From Daedaleopsis sinensis (taxonomy: Eukaryota > Basidiomycota > Agaricomycetes > Polyporales > Polyporaceae): a DNA stretch of 64,000 nt. The notes beneath the pieces are model-generated. The model saw only the letters and a list, made by a program, of their open reading frames with translations. It was not told the DNA's origin and did no database searches. The stretch is taken from positions 1,426,001 through 1,490,000 of the forward strand of contig CM066310.1 in assembly GCA_033807695.1 (NCBI GenBank), given 5' to 3'. Shown here one piece after another: positions 25,034-41,071 of the stretch (position 1 is the stretch's first letter; every line of letters starts with the position of its first letter). The position numbers and the translations under genes were made by a program.

Positions 25034-27122
25034 CTAGCGCTGCTCGACTGGCGAGATGACCGCGACGAGCACCGAGATGTCTGCAGGGAGCGATCAGCAC
25101 GAGCAAGACATGGAGCTTCAAAAGCAGGAGGGCCGACGCACCATCAGGCTTCCCGCCTTCGAACGACTTGCCGTGCTCACGCGCCCTGCGGGCGAACGGC
25201 AAGTCATGCTCCGCCTGCGCCCCATTCGCGTCTGCCGCACCCGTGGATACGCTCTTCTTCCGCGGCGCGCGCGTCTCAGACATGCGCTTGGCGCGCGAGC
25301 ACAGCGCCTCGCTCAACATACCCGCAAGCGTGCTCCGGCGGAACGTGCTGCTCGCCGTGGGCGTGGACGCGGGCTCCGTGCGCTGCTCGCCATCCGCCGA
25401 CGCGGATACCGGGGGGCCCATGAACGAGCGGCGGAAGCGCACGACCTCGTCGAGGATGTCCGTGTCCCAGAGGTTGTCCGAGAGGCCGTCTGACGCGAGG
25501 ATCAGGATGTCGTCCTCCTGCACGGGGATCGTGAAGATGCGCGCGTCGTGCGGCTTCGTCGCGGACGTCGGGCCGAGCTGCACGGGCGTGTTGAACTGCG
25601 GGGGTGTCAGTTGTCAGATACGTATGGGATATCAGAATGCCAGGATGCGCGGGGAGGGGAGGGGAGGGAAGGGAAGGAGGCTTACGTTCCACCACATCTC
25701 TTCCGTGCGCCAGACGATTTCCTCGCCGCGGACAAGCATGGCCATGCAATCGCCGAGGTGGGCGATGCGGATGACTGCGCCGTCGGTGCTGACCTCCGGC
25801 TGTGCGGCCGTGTTCGGCGTGGGCTGGGGGTTGAACAGCGCGGCATCTCCCCGTGGCTTCTGCGATCGTGTGGATCGGTGCTCTAGGATCGCAACAAGTG
25901 CTGTCGAAGAGCCTTCGAACAGAGGAACAAGAGCGGGCGAGGGCTCTGGCACAGAGGATGACGAAGAGAACCGAGCCGATGGTGAAGCAGCGGAGACGGG
26001 CTCAAGATTGTCATCAGGTGGAGACGATGATCGTGAGCTACCTGACGAAGAGCTCTGGTCTGCTGGGCAAACATGAGACCGCAATGTCTTCTCATAGGCT
26101 TTCTCAAGGATCATAAGGACATCCAAGCCTTCCTCGAGTTCCTCTAGCGAGTCTTCAAGTTCGGCATAGATGTCGTCATCGGCCTCGGAATATAGGTCCG
26201 CATCTACCAGACTAAGCGACCACGAGTCAGAAGGCTAACATATCGCAAAGGACATTGGTGACGCACGGTTGTTCAGCCTGCTCGCCAGCTGCATCGACCT
26301 CCTCCGAGCAATAATGCATTAATCTTCGCGCAAAGAGTGCGCTAGCCGATGGGTCTGCGGAATTTGCTACAACGAACAGCGCCAGTTAGTCAGTCGTCCA
26401 TAAACACCGCAGCACTAACGTCAGATTGCCATACCTGTCCGCCGAAGCCTGGACCAGCCTCCCACTCCATCTGCGACTCCCATCGCATTATCCCTCACAA
26501 AATACGCGTCCTCGCCGACTTGCACCGCACGGCCTAGTTCCTCATGATCGGGCTCCGTACGGACGTCGAACCGGCCGTGCCCATCGCGTCCCGCAACGAC
26601 GGGCCCGCGGGAGCGCTTTGGTATGCCGTACGCGCCGACGTCAAGGTGGAAACGCGTCCGCTGGCGCTTTTTGCGATGGTCCGGGGCGGGCGCATCCTGA
26701 GACTTGGCAGAGTAGACAAAGAGGGGAGCTAGCGACGGATATGGGAGGAACGGGCTGTACGGCGAGAGCGGGAGGTGGGAGGAGGACTCGGACTGGCCGA
26801 GGGTGAGGGCCAGTGAGTACGACGGATGTCCGGACTGCTGCTGGGACGAGGGGTTGGTCGTGTGTCCCTCGATCTCTCCGCGGACCTCGGCAACGAGACG
26901 TGTGCTTGAGACCATGACATTGGTGTGTCCACGGGAGCTCGGGGGCGGCGGAGGTGGCTGGGAGCCATCGAAGAAGATTGGAGGTGCGGTGTAGAGGAAA
27001 CGGGGAGACGAAGCGGAGTTTGAGCGAAGACGGGGGATAGGGACATGGGAGGAGGATGTGGAGGACGAGGCGACTGGCGGCCTCGGGAGGACGGTGTACA
27101 GACGTTTGTGGATGGTCTTCAT
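25034..27122 (-). CDS. PTC7: PTC7-like mitochondrial PP2C protein phosphatase
   Basis: Exons: 27122-26435, 26366-26267, 26211-25686, 25595-25142, 25080-25034; 604 aa. The N-terminus is basic and Ser-rich (MKTIHKRLYTVLPRPP), fitting a mitochondrial presequence. The PPM metal-binding aspartates are visible: Asp218 in GVADGVGGW, Asp417 in HLGDCMAM, Asp474 in LASDGLSDN and Asp589/590 in the final PDDISVLV. The GVGGW form and overall order are typical of yeast Ptc7/PPTC7, which dephosphorylates mitochondrial proteins including coenzyme Q biosynthesis factors. A Ser/Pro-rich, acidic insertion (about 263-400) makes it longer than the yeast protein. It is followed on the same strand, 533 bp upstream, by the PEX1 stop. 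Confidence 0.9.
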
Positions 27123-27654
27123 CGTCGAGGCCGACGTCGACGACGACTAGAGACGGGACGAGGACGGGCGAGGGCAGCCAAAGGGCAGCGGGGGATGTCA
27201 AGCACGGTGATCGAAGAAAAGAAAGGAACGAGAGCCCATTCGCCGCTAACGCCCCTACCCCGGGGCCCGCACCGTCCAGACCCGACTTTAGCCGATGGTC
27301 ACGTGCACGGCCCGGCTCATTCCCTGTGTTTCCCTCCCGCCACCGCCGGACTTGGACGGTCCTTCTCCTCAAGTTCACGTACGTATGGCTCATGTGAATT
27401 CCGCTCAAGCTCCGAGTGCCCTTCGTTCTCCTTCGTTCGGACCTAAGCTGCTAATGGCTACCAACTTGGATGCACCCTCCGACTCACTCACCGCTCGTAA
27501 TAGCACATGGCCGATATCGCTCCGTTTGGGAGAAGCTCGCCAAGAGCGGGCCCAAATACGCTCTCTCGGGGTATCTGAGCTGCAAGAATACGCAGATCTT
27601 GCTTCAAGGAGCAACCGGGCCAATGGTCCAGCACACCGATATGTGAGATGATTC
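27123..27654. other. Intergenic between PTC7-like gene and PEX1
   Basis: Serves as promoter of the PTC7-like gene and 3' region of PEX1. A plus-strand open frame (27,384-27,651) exists, but it has no domain and overlaps likely UTR sequence. Confidence 0.5.
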
Positions 27655-33241
<5,587 letters not shown>

Positions 33242-33506
33242 TTGGACTTCAGTGGAGAGTTCGCTGGTTGTATGCGCATCCGAGGGCAGCAGTCACAGAG
33301 GAGTTCAAGACAGAGAGCTCGACGACTCGGACGCGTCCACAGACCTCAGACGCGTTTGGCCAGGTTTGGCCGGGAGCCGGACCCTGCCGGACCGCGTGAA
33401 TATCTCAGATCTGCACGCGTAAATTTGGGTGAGCGCCCGTGCACACAGACGTCCTAGCAGCAGCAGCCACTTTGCGTTTCGTTCCGTCCTCCTCTCTGCT
33501 TGTACG
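33242..33506. promoter_or_regulatory. Divergent PEX1/RSL1D1 promoter (copy next to full PEX1)
   Basis: 265 bp between the PEX1 start and the RSL1D1-type ATG. Copies exist at 43,487-43,751 and 53,682-53,946. Here it serves the complete PEX1; to the right it leads into block B. Confidence 0.7.
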
Positions 33507-33578
33507 ATGTCTCCCTCTCTGATCGACGACCATCCCAGCCCTCCGCCCTCTCTCACCCAAACCCTCGTTTCAAGATGA
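33507..33578 (+). pseudogene. RSL1D1 5' remnant running into block B (copy 1)
   Basis: Starts with MSPSLIDDH, matching codons 1-9 of the complete gene at 53,947 apart from one Ser/Pro change, then diverges completely and stops after 23 codons. It keeps the native promoter, so transcription into block B from here is possible. Confidence 0.75.
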
Positions 33579-34245
33579 GCGCGCAACGCTCGATGCCTGC
33601 GCACCCTTGGGCCGTCTCCGATCGCGCCCCGTTCCTCCTTCCTTTCGAGGCTCGGACGTCCTCCAGCTCGCCGTCCGCCATCCGCTCTTTGGCAGCTCGT
33701 GCGGCTCCCTGGCCACGGCAGCTCGTCCCTTTGAAAGGACCGCCTTCGACGCCTCAAACTCGCGCAACCTTCCCCTCTCCCCTCTCCCCTTCTAGCTTCT
33801 CTCCCTCCTCCTCTACCCCCGCCCCCGCCCTCGCCCGCCGCCCGCCGCCCGCCGCCCGCCGCCCGCCGCCTCGCCGTCATCGTTCAAGACGATGCCTCTG
33901 TGGCTACCAAGACGGTGAGAGCGCACAGTGAGCTGCACGCAACAGGTGAGTACTCACTATCCACTCTCGCTCTGCCCCTCCGCCTGTGTCGCCTATCATA
34001 CACGCCCCCTGGCCCTCTCGCACACTCACAACCTCCTGCGTTCCATCTACGCCGCGGACAATGTATGTACTTACTGCATTGTGCAAATCTCGAATCCCCT
34101 TTCCGTCCCACCGCCCGCCCGTACACTCGCGCCCCGGCCTGAGAGCTCTTTCGTCGCCGCCCTATGCTGCACGTACGTACCTTTCTCTCTGTACTGTGAG
34201 CTGTCGCGAGTCTGTTCTGTCGTCCGCTGTCTGCGTCTCCGGCTG

Positions 34246-35235
34246 ACAGGAACATCCAGCGTTGTGGACGAATAGACCGGGTTCGCGCACGAGACAAGAG
34301 CCCGAAGTCAAGCCACGGACTGGACGCGCACACGCCCGCCCCTCTCGCGCAAACGTCGAGCAGTGGTGCAACTCAGTCGCGTCGTCGTCGCCGCGCACAG
34401 ACACCCATCCGGACGCGTCCACGGGACCTCGCGCGGGGCAACCCACCGGTCGCGGTACGTGCACGACGCACGTACCAGTCCCCACCCCGCATTCCGAGTT
34501 CGCGACCCGACTCCGTCGCTGTCATTCCGAGTCCGCGCGACATCCTCAGCAAACGCGATCACGAGCACCGCGATGCAGTCCCCGCCTGTTTCCGGCGAAT
34601 CGCACGGAGCCGCTGCCCACGATGCACCGTACGCTCGACGCGCTTGCTCTAGCCCGAGAGTCACACCCGGTGCCTCACAGCTCGCAGCTGAGGAGAGTAG
34701 TAGGAGTATGGAAGGCGTTCGCCGCCGCTCATGCTCCCACCGCTGTATCAGACCCGTCTTACGCTGGCTGATTCCCCGGCTGACAGGAACGACCGTCGTG
34801 GACGAACAGGCGGGGTCCGAGCTCGAGCCGAGAGCACGACCTCGCGACAATCCCCGAGGCGCGAACTAGACGTGTGCGAGCGCGCCGCTCCGTCTTATCG
34901 AGCAGGCCGGGTGCGACTCAGTCGCGTCGTCGCGGCGCATCAACACCCGTCCGGACGCGGACCCGCGGGGCGACCGACAGGTACGTCCCGCGCAGCAGCC
35001 CTCAGGTACCTGCGATGTTCGCAACCGTCATTGCGGGTCCGCGGGACATACTCAGCAAGTATCATACTCGATGCGGGCACGAGCACGACGGCGAAGCAGT
35101 CTCCGAATCGCCCTTGCCTGACGAGGAACTGCTGCCGACGATGCACCGTCGCTCAACGCTCCGTGGCTGACGATGCGCACAGCGCACTGCGAGCTGTATC
35201 CCGACGGTCACGCCCGGTATCTGACAGCTCGACTT
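34246..35235. repeat. Internal degenerate direct repeat in B1 (~530 bp period)
   Basis: Two diverged modules start at CTGACAGGAAC (34,245 and 34,779). They share in order TGTGGACGAA/CGTGGACGAA, GTGCGACTCAGTCGCGTCG-like strings, CATCCGGACGCG/CGTCCGGACGCG, CATCCTCAGCAA/CATACTCAGCAA, and the GACGATGCACCGT box. Both carry unrelated open frames, so the repeat is probably non-coding. The same pair occurs in B2 from about 44,484. Confidence 0.65.
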
Positions 35236-35740
35236 TGACTGCACGTCGAAGGCGGTCCGAGTCGTACTGTACGTTATACCCAACCCGTGTCATAGAGACC
35301 TCGGGGTACACATGCTCGCATTGTTCACGCGCGCATATGTACAGCTCGCTCCTTGCTCACTCGACTCATGCGAGCAGGAACACGATCGCGAACTCAATCC
35401 TACTCGCAGCTGCCTCGAGTTCAGGAGACGTTCGTGAGTCGTGCACAGATTCCCTAGTCACTCGGTCCTTGGGGCCCAGGGAGGTGCTCGCGGCAGCATG
35501 AGACTGTACGCGTACACGTGAAGTGTATTGTCGAGGGTACTGACGATCGCGCTACAGACTACAACAAGTACTACACAGCGCCGGGCCGGCGAGTATGGCC
35601 TCGTCACACCCACCTCACTAGGAATAGCGATGAAATACCTGTGAGACGTCGTCTACGTCTCCGGTACCCGTGCTACCATGGACGTACTGCAGCTATACTA
35701 CCGCATACAAGTCCTCCGCCGGCGGCGTCCGCAAGGATCC

Positions 35741-35747
35741 TATATAA
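35741..35747 (+). promoter_or_regulatory. TATA box in B1, plus strand
   Basis: TATATAA preceded by GGATCC and followed by a pyrimidine-rich stretch, then a GTACGT donor-like site at 35,815. No gene could be assigned. It faces the minus-strand TATA box at 36,370. Confidence 0.35.
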
Positions 35748-36369
35748 CATCTCACTGCCGCCTTATTGTTCACCACTCCACTCAAACGCATAGCGGGATT
35801 CCGAGTCCACGAGGTACGTGCTCTTGGATCTGTCTATGACGCGGTGCACTACGCGGTCACAGAGAGTCCCGACAGCCCTCCTCCATCCAACTCGCACGCA
35901 TCTAGTAATACTGTATATACTTGGTGTCTACCTCCCTGGGTTCACGATGGCAGTCGCGTACTCATCAGCGTGCTGTACCATAGCTTGCAATATACTTGCG
36001 TGCATGGAGTCTGCAAATGATGCATGCAGCCACATACTACCGCCAGTCTGGATGAAGCATGCAGAAGGAACGGCCTTGCCCACGACGGTACCTGTGGCAC
36101 ACGACAGCGGTCAGCGGCACACTCCTCGGACTCTGATGTACGCAGTGTGACGTACCACGAGTGGGAAAGGCAGCCGGCGTGCACTGAGCCTAGCCTGAGA
36201 ACGGTGGTAGCAGTCAGGATGTCGTCGTAAATGGAGTGGTGTGCACAGCGTACCGTACGGTGCGGATGACAGTGACTCGGCACTTGCACGACGAGCAGGC
36301 CGGGGGTGAGGAGAGAAGTCGAGTGCGAGGAGGGAGAGTGGTGCCCAATGCCGCTGAGCACCCCCGGAT

Positions 36370-36376
36370 CTTTATA
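36370..36376 (-). promoter_or_regulatory. TATA box in B1, minus strand
   Basis: On the minus strand TATAAAG is followed by GATCCGGGGGTGC and a CT-rich stretch. The element is retained in B2 (46,608) and, in a diverged context, in the inverted copy (63,679). The reading frame downstream is not kept in the inverted copy, so a non-coding transcript is more likely than a protein. Confidence 0.4.
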
Positions 36377-36549
36377 CCCTTCGTCTGGGGTCCGTTCGTC
36401 CCCGGCTTCGTGCTGCCGGGGGCACGGATGCTTTCTCGTTCCGCACACTTCGGACGAGCGGATATCCGAGTCGCGTTGCTGGGTGATACATGCGAACATC
36501 GGAATGTTCCTGGCCGGCGATCCCGGCGAGTGGTTACCGACTGCTTAGC

Positions 36550-38182
36550 ACTGTCGTTCGATCCACATTAAATTGTGATACATGGTTTGTGTGTTTCAGC
36601 TTCTGCTGGTGCGATCCGCATGAGAGAGAAAATCGTTATATTTATACGGCGTAAGCAGGCGAACAAGTGCGCCAAGACGCAGTCCTATACTAGTGCACTA
36701 TTGTAGAGCATTTGTAGTCAATTCGTAAGTATGTCTAACATATGTAGTCTCGATGTCTCAGTGAGACATGGGGCCCTGCGGAGTGTTATTGTTCTCGTGT
36801 ACGTGTCCGAGTATGTGCGATCCACAGAGTCGTGAAGTCAACTTGTGTACCGAATGCAGCAGCAGCAGCCACGGGATTACGAGATGACACACCATGCTTG
36901 GAACGGGACCGCTTGTCACTACTTTGGATAGTGTAGTACATGGTGCACCAACATGCGGGTAAGTACTGTTACTCTAGTTACCCAACACGCTATCCTGGAA
37001 CCGAGTTGAAATTCAGACCATCCGAGGTGCCCTAAATCACGACACACCGCACACTAGTCGGAATATTCTCAGGAAATGCGGAAGCAGCCGTAGATGTACT
37101 AGTGGCTAACCACAGCCAGACAACGAGGGACCGGAGTCCAGGCACCGCCGTCTCCATTTGATGAGGAGGTTCGGATCTACGATTATTCACACATTCCAAA
37201 ATGCATGCTAGAAACCATCCATCTAAACAGTATGTTCTCATTGTCCCTGCAGTGATCAAGGTGACAGTAGCGGATTCAAGTTCTCAGAGAGTCAGACACT
37301 GGCAGTGGCCCTCTTCAAGCAGCGAGCCTGCGGAGACTCAGACATCTAGACTCAAAGCAGTGTTCAACAGATTCGGATATGCTTGCATGTTCCTGTCCTG
37401 CTCTACCGATGTGATCAATGTCACGGTAGGGATCAAGGGTGTACTTATGAAGGTAAAACAAGGGCACTGAGGCAAATCTCGTCATCCCTCAGCGTTCACC
37501 GGTCAGTGTCCATGAGCATGTCAGGGTCCGCAGTCGGTTTGGAAGAACTATCTGGACATTCGATTTGAATTCAACGGTGAATCGTACCGTACACGGCCCG
37601 AAAAAATTACTAGCCAACTTTGTTCAAGGCCGGCACAGAGGTGCCAGGTGCAGGGACTCTTCGCTATAGATTAAGTGCGGGCCCCGCAGGCGGTTGCTAG
37701 AAATGTAGGACTGTGCTGTACTATAGCCGAAATTGATATCTCGGGATTCCTGACCGAGTTGAAGAAACCTCAAACTGCGCAAATACAGTGCATAGTGTGC
37801 GTACAGCGAGTCGTTGTGCACGAATCTGAATGCATGTATTTGAGCTACAAGTTACAAGATTTACAAATGAAGACTCCCGGGTATGGCCACCTGTAGTATA
37901 TACTTCAATAAAATGGAAGACGGGCACCGAAGCTGACTCGACGTAGTGAGGTGATGTGACTCTGAGATCTGAACCCTGAGCCGCAGCGTTCATCGCATCA
38001 TCCGAGTTGCCGAGGTTAACTTGAGCACACGCCGTTTGGTACCAACCAAACTTGGTATGATATTAATCATCCTACGCTACCGACCTACCCTACGTGCAAC
38101 CAACGATCAGGCAACACCCACGCGATCTTTCTCTCTGCTCACCACCTCCTCCGAGTCCTCACTTGTTGCTCTCAGCGTCGCA
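36550..38182. other. Gene-poor middle of B1
   Basis: About 1.6 kb of lower GC content with only short frames. No domain, tRNA or repeat was recognised. It is almost unchanged in B2, but the inverted copy differs here by many substitutions and indels, which indicates little coding constraint. Confidence 0.5.
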
Positions 38183-38198
38183 GCGCGACTTCACCTCG

Positions 38199-38918
38199 AT
38201 GGCTCGTCCTATAGGCACCACTTCCAGCAGCAAGGGCTTCTCGCGACGGGAGATGGAGAGGAGGAGCCGGCTCCGGATCAGCATCAACAACAAGCTTGGT
38301 GAGTACTTACATTCCTGCCGTCTCCCCACTCGCTCAACTCACCTATTGCGAACCAACCTGCTAGTGTCCCTCACCGGTGTGCCCGATGCGCGCATGCACT
38401 GGTCCCTGCCGGAGTACGTCCGGGAGGTGTACGTCGGGTACGGCTACGCGCTCGTCAACTTCCCCCCGACGTACAGGTTCAGAAACCTGAGCCACCACAC
38501 CGGGCTCGCGCGCATCAGCCACCTGCTCGCGCTCTGGGAGACCGGCCAGATGCACTTTGAGCCCGTGTCGGACGAGCAGCGCCGGGCCGCGGCGAAGAAC
38601 CCCCTTCTGGCTGCTCCGAGCCCCAGACACGACGGCATCCCGAAGAAGCACGTCCGGCCGGACGCTGGCAGCCATCGCGAACGTCCGGTGACTGACCCGC
38701 ACAACGAGAAGGGCCGTAAGAAGCCCAAGTCTCCGGTGACGGTGACGGCCGAGATGGAGGCCGAGGCGGAGACGTGGGGGAGGGAGCTGTCGGAGGACCC
38801 GATATCCGAGTCCAGCGACGACGAGAAGCGACGCGAGGAGCGCCGTAGGGCCTTGAAACGCAGGGGGCAGCGTCGAGTTGTGGTAGTCGCGCCACCTCGC
38901 AAGCGTCAGCGTCAGTGA
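38199..38918 (+). CDS. Orphan protein of block B, copy in B1 (217 aa)
   Basis: Exons 38199-38298 and 38365-38918 join through a 66-bp GT-AG intron. The protein starts MARPIGTTSSSKGF with a basic N-terminus. A compact central part contains WSLPEYVREVYVGYGYALVNFP and LLALWETGQMHFEPVSDEQ. The tail is acidic then basic and ends PPRKRQRQ, a likely nuclear localisation signal. I do not recognise a named domain. The central pattern resembles lineage-specific hypothetical proteins common in Agaricomycetes, a weak memory-based impression. All three block copies keep the frame and intron despite amino-acid changes, so it is probably a functional gene. It is the only protein I can support in the block. 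Confidence 0.8.
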   Translation: MARPIGTTSSSKGFSRREMERRSRLRISINNKLGEYLHSCRLPTRSTHLLRTNLLVSLTGVPDARMHWSLPEYVREVYVGYGYALVNFPPTYRFRNLSHHTGLARISHLLALWETGQMHFEPVSDEQRRAAAKNPLLAAPSPRHDGIPKKHVRPDAGSHRERPVTDPHNEKGRKKPKSPVTVTAEMEAEAETWGRELSEDPISESSDDEKRREERRRALKRRGQRRVVVVAPPRKRQRQ

Positions 38919-39849
38919 ACATGTATCACCGTAGAGTACTGGTAGTGCCAACTCATTGCTTGTCGCCGATGTATGTGATGGGTCGAGCATCCACACAGTG
39001 TCGCGAAATCGTCGCGGGGCTCGCAGAATCCGCCGTTCGGAAACGGACATACCCGTACCACGCGCCTCGACTGTTGCAGCGGGACGTTCCGCATGTACCG
39101 TTCGGGAGGTTCCGACGCCGATAGGTAGCCTCGTGCCTGTCAAGATCAAGGGCGTGAGCATATGGTTCCCAAACACCGCTCTCGCTTAGTCGCGGTCGTC
39201 CGTGCGAGCCTCCTTGCATTGACCCACGTCCACCACCATCCCCCTGTGCACTCTGCACCCATCCGCCGCTAATGCGTCTCCCGTCGCGTCTCCAGTCGCA
39301 CGGTCGCTCGTGCCCTGTGCAACATCGAGTGAATGGTACGTGTCGAGCACCTCACGGCGACCACCTCGAGCTTGACCTCGCTGCGCGCAACAGACTCCCG
39401 ATCTCAAGGACAGCCGGGGGTGGGCGACGGAGCCCCTCAGCGTACGGTGCGTGGCTCATCTCTCGGTACCGTCTCGAGGTCTTAGCACGCGACGTGTGTT
39501 ACGTGCGTCGCCTGAGCACGTCGTCCTGCGCGATTGACAGCGCACGAGTTGCATAGCGCAAGCTGTGAGCTTCCGCCGGGCTTGAGCACTTGGTCCGGAT
39601 GGGATATTCGGGCGGCGTGCTTGTGTTTCCGGAGCTGCGAGCTCGTGCGGACGGTGGATGAACGCAGGGTGTCGTGTCGTCAACCGCGTAGGATGTTCCT
39701 CGTGCCATGTCGTGCGTCGGCGACAACGGATACGGTACCCGATTGCGAGTGTCGCGGCATCCAGGACCTGAAGTTTCGGGGTCCTGAGTGAGTCTGCGGG
39801 AAGCTCAAATCAGTGCGTCGCACGCGTATGCTTTCTCTCGCATGGCGGC

Positions 39850-40490
39850 GCATCGTGCACATCTCGAGCTCGAGATGTGCAGGACGCGTCTGTGCGTGTA
39901 CCTGGCGGCCGGACTCGCACTTCCCGGTCCGGGACCTACCTACCAGCCCCAACAACAGGCACAGGCTGCACAACCTGCCCATCCACAGCAGTCGCTGCAG
40001 CGGTGGATGAGCGCAGGACGTCGTAGGTCGGACATGGCGCCGTCGTGTCGTGAGCTGGAATACGCGTCGGGGGGTATCCTGTCACGTTTCAAGAAATTGC
40101 GCGGCGAGAGAGTAGCATGGTGTGAGCTACGAGTTCCCGGAGGTCGGTGCGGGCTTGCCATGTGCGTGCTTCCGGTTCGGTACCTGTATATGAGCGCAGC
40201 CGATGCGCGAGTCGGTGGTGAGCTCCTCGTGCGCCATGTGGATACGGTACCCACTGCCATTCGACCGTCGCTGGCGGACACGGTACCGAGCCGTCTGGAA
40301 ATTGCCGCGGCTACGCACATACGCACGGTACACGTGTGCTGGTGGGTCGTACACCTACGGTACGCGACTTTCGAAACGTCGCCAGCGCGCGCATGAGCAC
40401 AGTACACGTCGGAGTGCTTGTGTGCGAAGTTCTCTCCCACATGGCGACGCATCCTGTATGTCTCGTACTCGAGAAGTGCAAGATGCGCCA
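39850..40490. repeat. Palindrome units in B1
   Basis: A perfect 26-bp palindrome lies at 39,856-39,881 (half-site TGCACATCTCGAG) inside an imperfect ~40-bp inverted repeat bounded by GCATC/GATGC-like arms. A second, decayed unit lies at about 40,449-40,488. Each is preceded by a CATGGCG(G/A)CG string, indicating that longer modules of about 600 bp were duplicated. Related units occur in the other two block copies. Confidence 0.75.
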
Positions 40491-40820
40491 CCGGGTTATG
40501 TGCTCTTACCTGTTCGTGTGTCGCTGATGGGACCCGGGGGCGTGCACAGGCACGGCCCGGGTATGCGTCCTCGACGCGTTATCAGAACTTGCCGGATACG
40601 CACGGTACACGTGCGCTGGTGGGCCGTGCACACGGTACACGACTTTCGAGGTGTCGCCGGCGCGCATGGGCACGGTACGCGTCCTGGTCGCTCTGACATC
40701 CCGACGGCGTTATGCGCATGGTACGCGATTCCAGAGCCTGCGCATGCGTACGGTACGCGAGTTATGAGCCATCTCCGGTGCGTGCACGGGCATGGTACGC
40801 GGCTTTGACGCGTTACCAGA
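40140..40820. repeat. GGTAC motif array in B1
   Basis: Repeated strings such as GGCACGGTACGCG, CGGTACACG and GGTACGCGACTTTCGA recur at irregular spacing, often with GCCGGCGCGCATG next to them. The array is non-coding in appearance. Dense repeated motifs inside an element end are often binding sites for its own protein; that role is only inference here. Confidence 0.6.
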
Positions 40821-41071
40821 CCTTGCGGGTGCGTGTGAGACGGTTTGGCGGAGGATGCGCCCGAACGCATGTTGAGGACATTTCCGCGGGCCAGATACAC
40901 ACCTTGGAGACAGCGGGGACGTGTTCGTGCGCATTTGAGAGCACTGAATCCAACGTTATTTTAGGCTGGCAGCGAGTGATGGGAGCACGGAGTAGACTCA
41001 CAATACGAGCGGGAGTACACAGACCGGATGGTGGGCGGCGAGACACAAGGAAGATGGGGGCTGCAGCTTCA

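Noticed and set aside
27384..27651. Possible small plus-strand gene MAHVNSAQAPS...
   Set aside because: No domain, overlaps the likely PEX1 3' UTR and PTC7 promoter, and no comparison copy is available.
34731..35501. 256-codon plus-strand frame in block B
   Set aside because: Composition typical of random GC-rich frames, it lies across the degenerate 530-bp repeat, and it shows no motif. Identity with the copy at 44,969 only reflects recent duplication.
35942..36499. 185-codon minus-strand frame downstream of the block TATA box
   Set aside because: The frame is broken in the diverged inverted copy (63,500-63,900), so it is not under coding selection.
38361..39176. Minus-strand frame opposite the orphan gene
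   Set aside because: Shadow of the orphan CDS; the plus strand has a proper intron and consistent in-frame variation among three copies.
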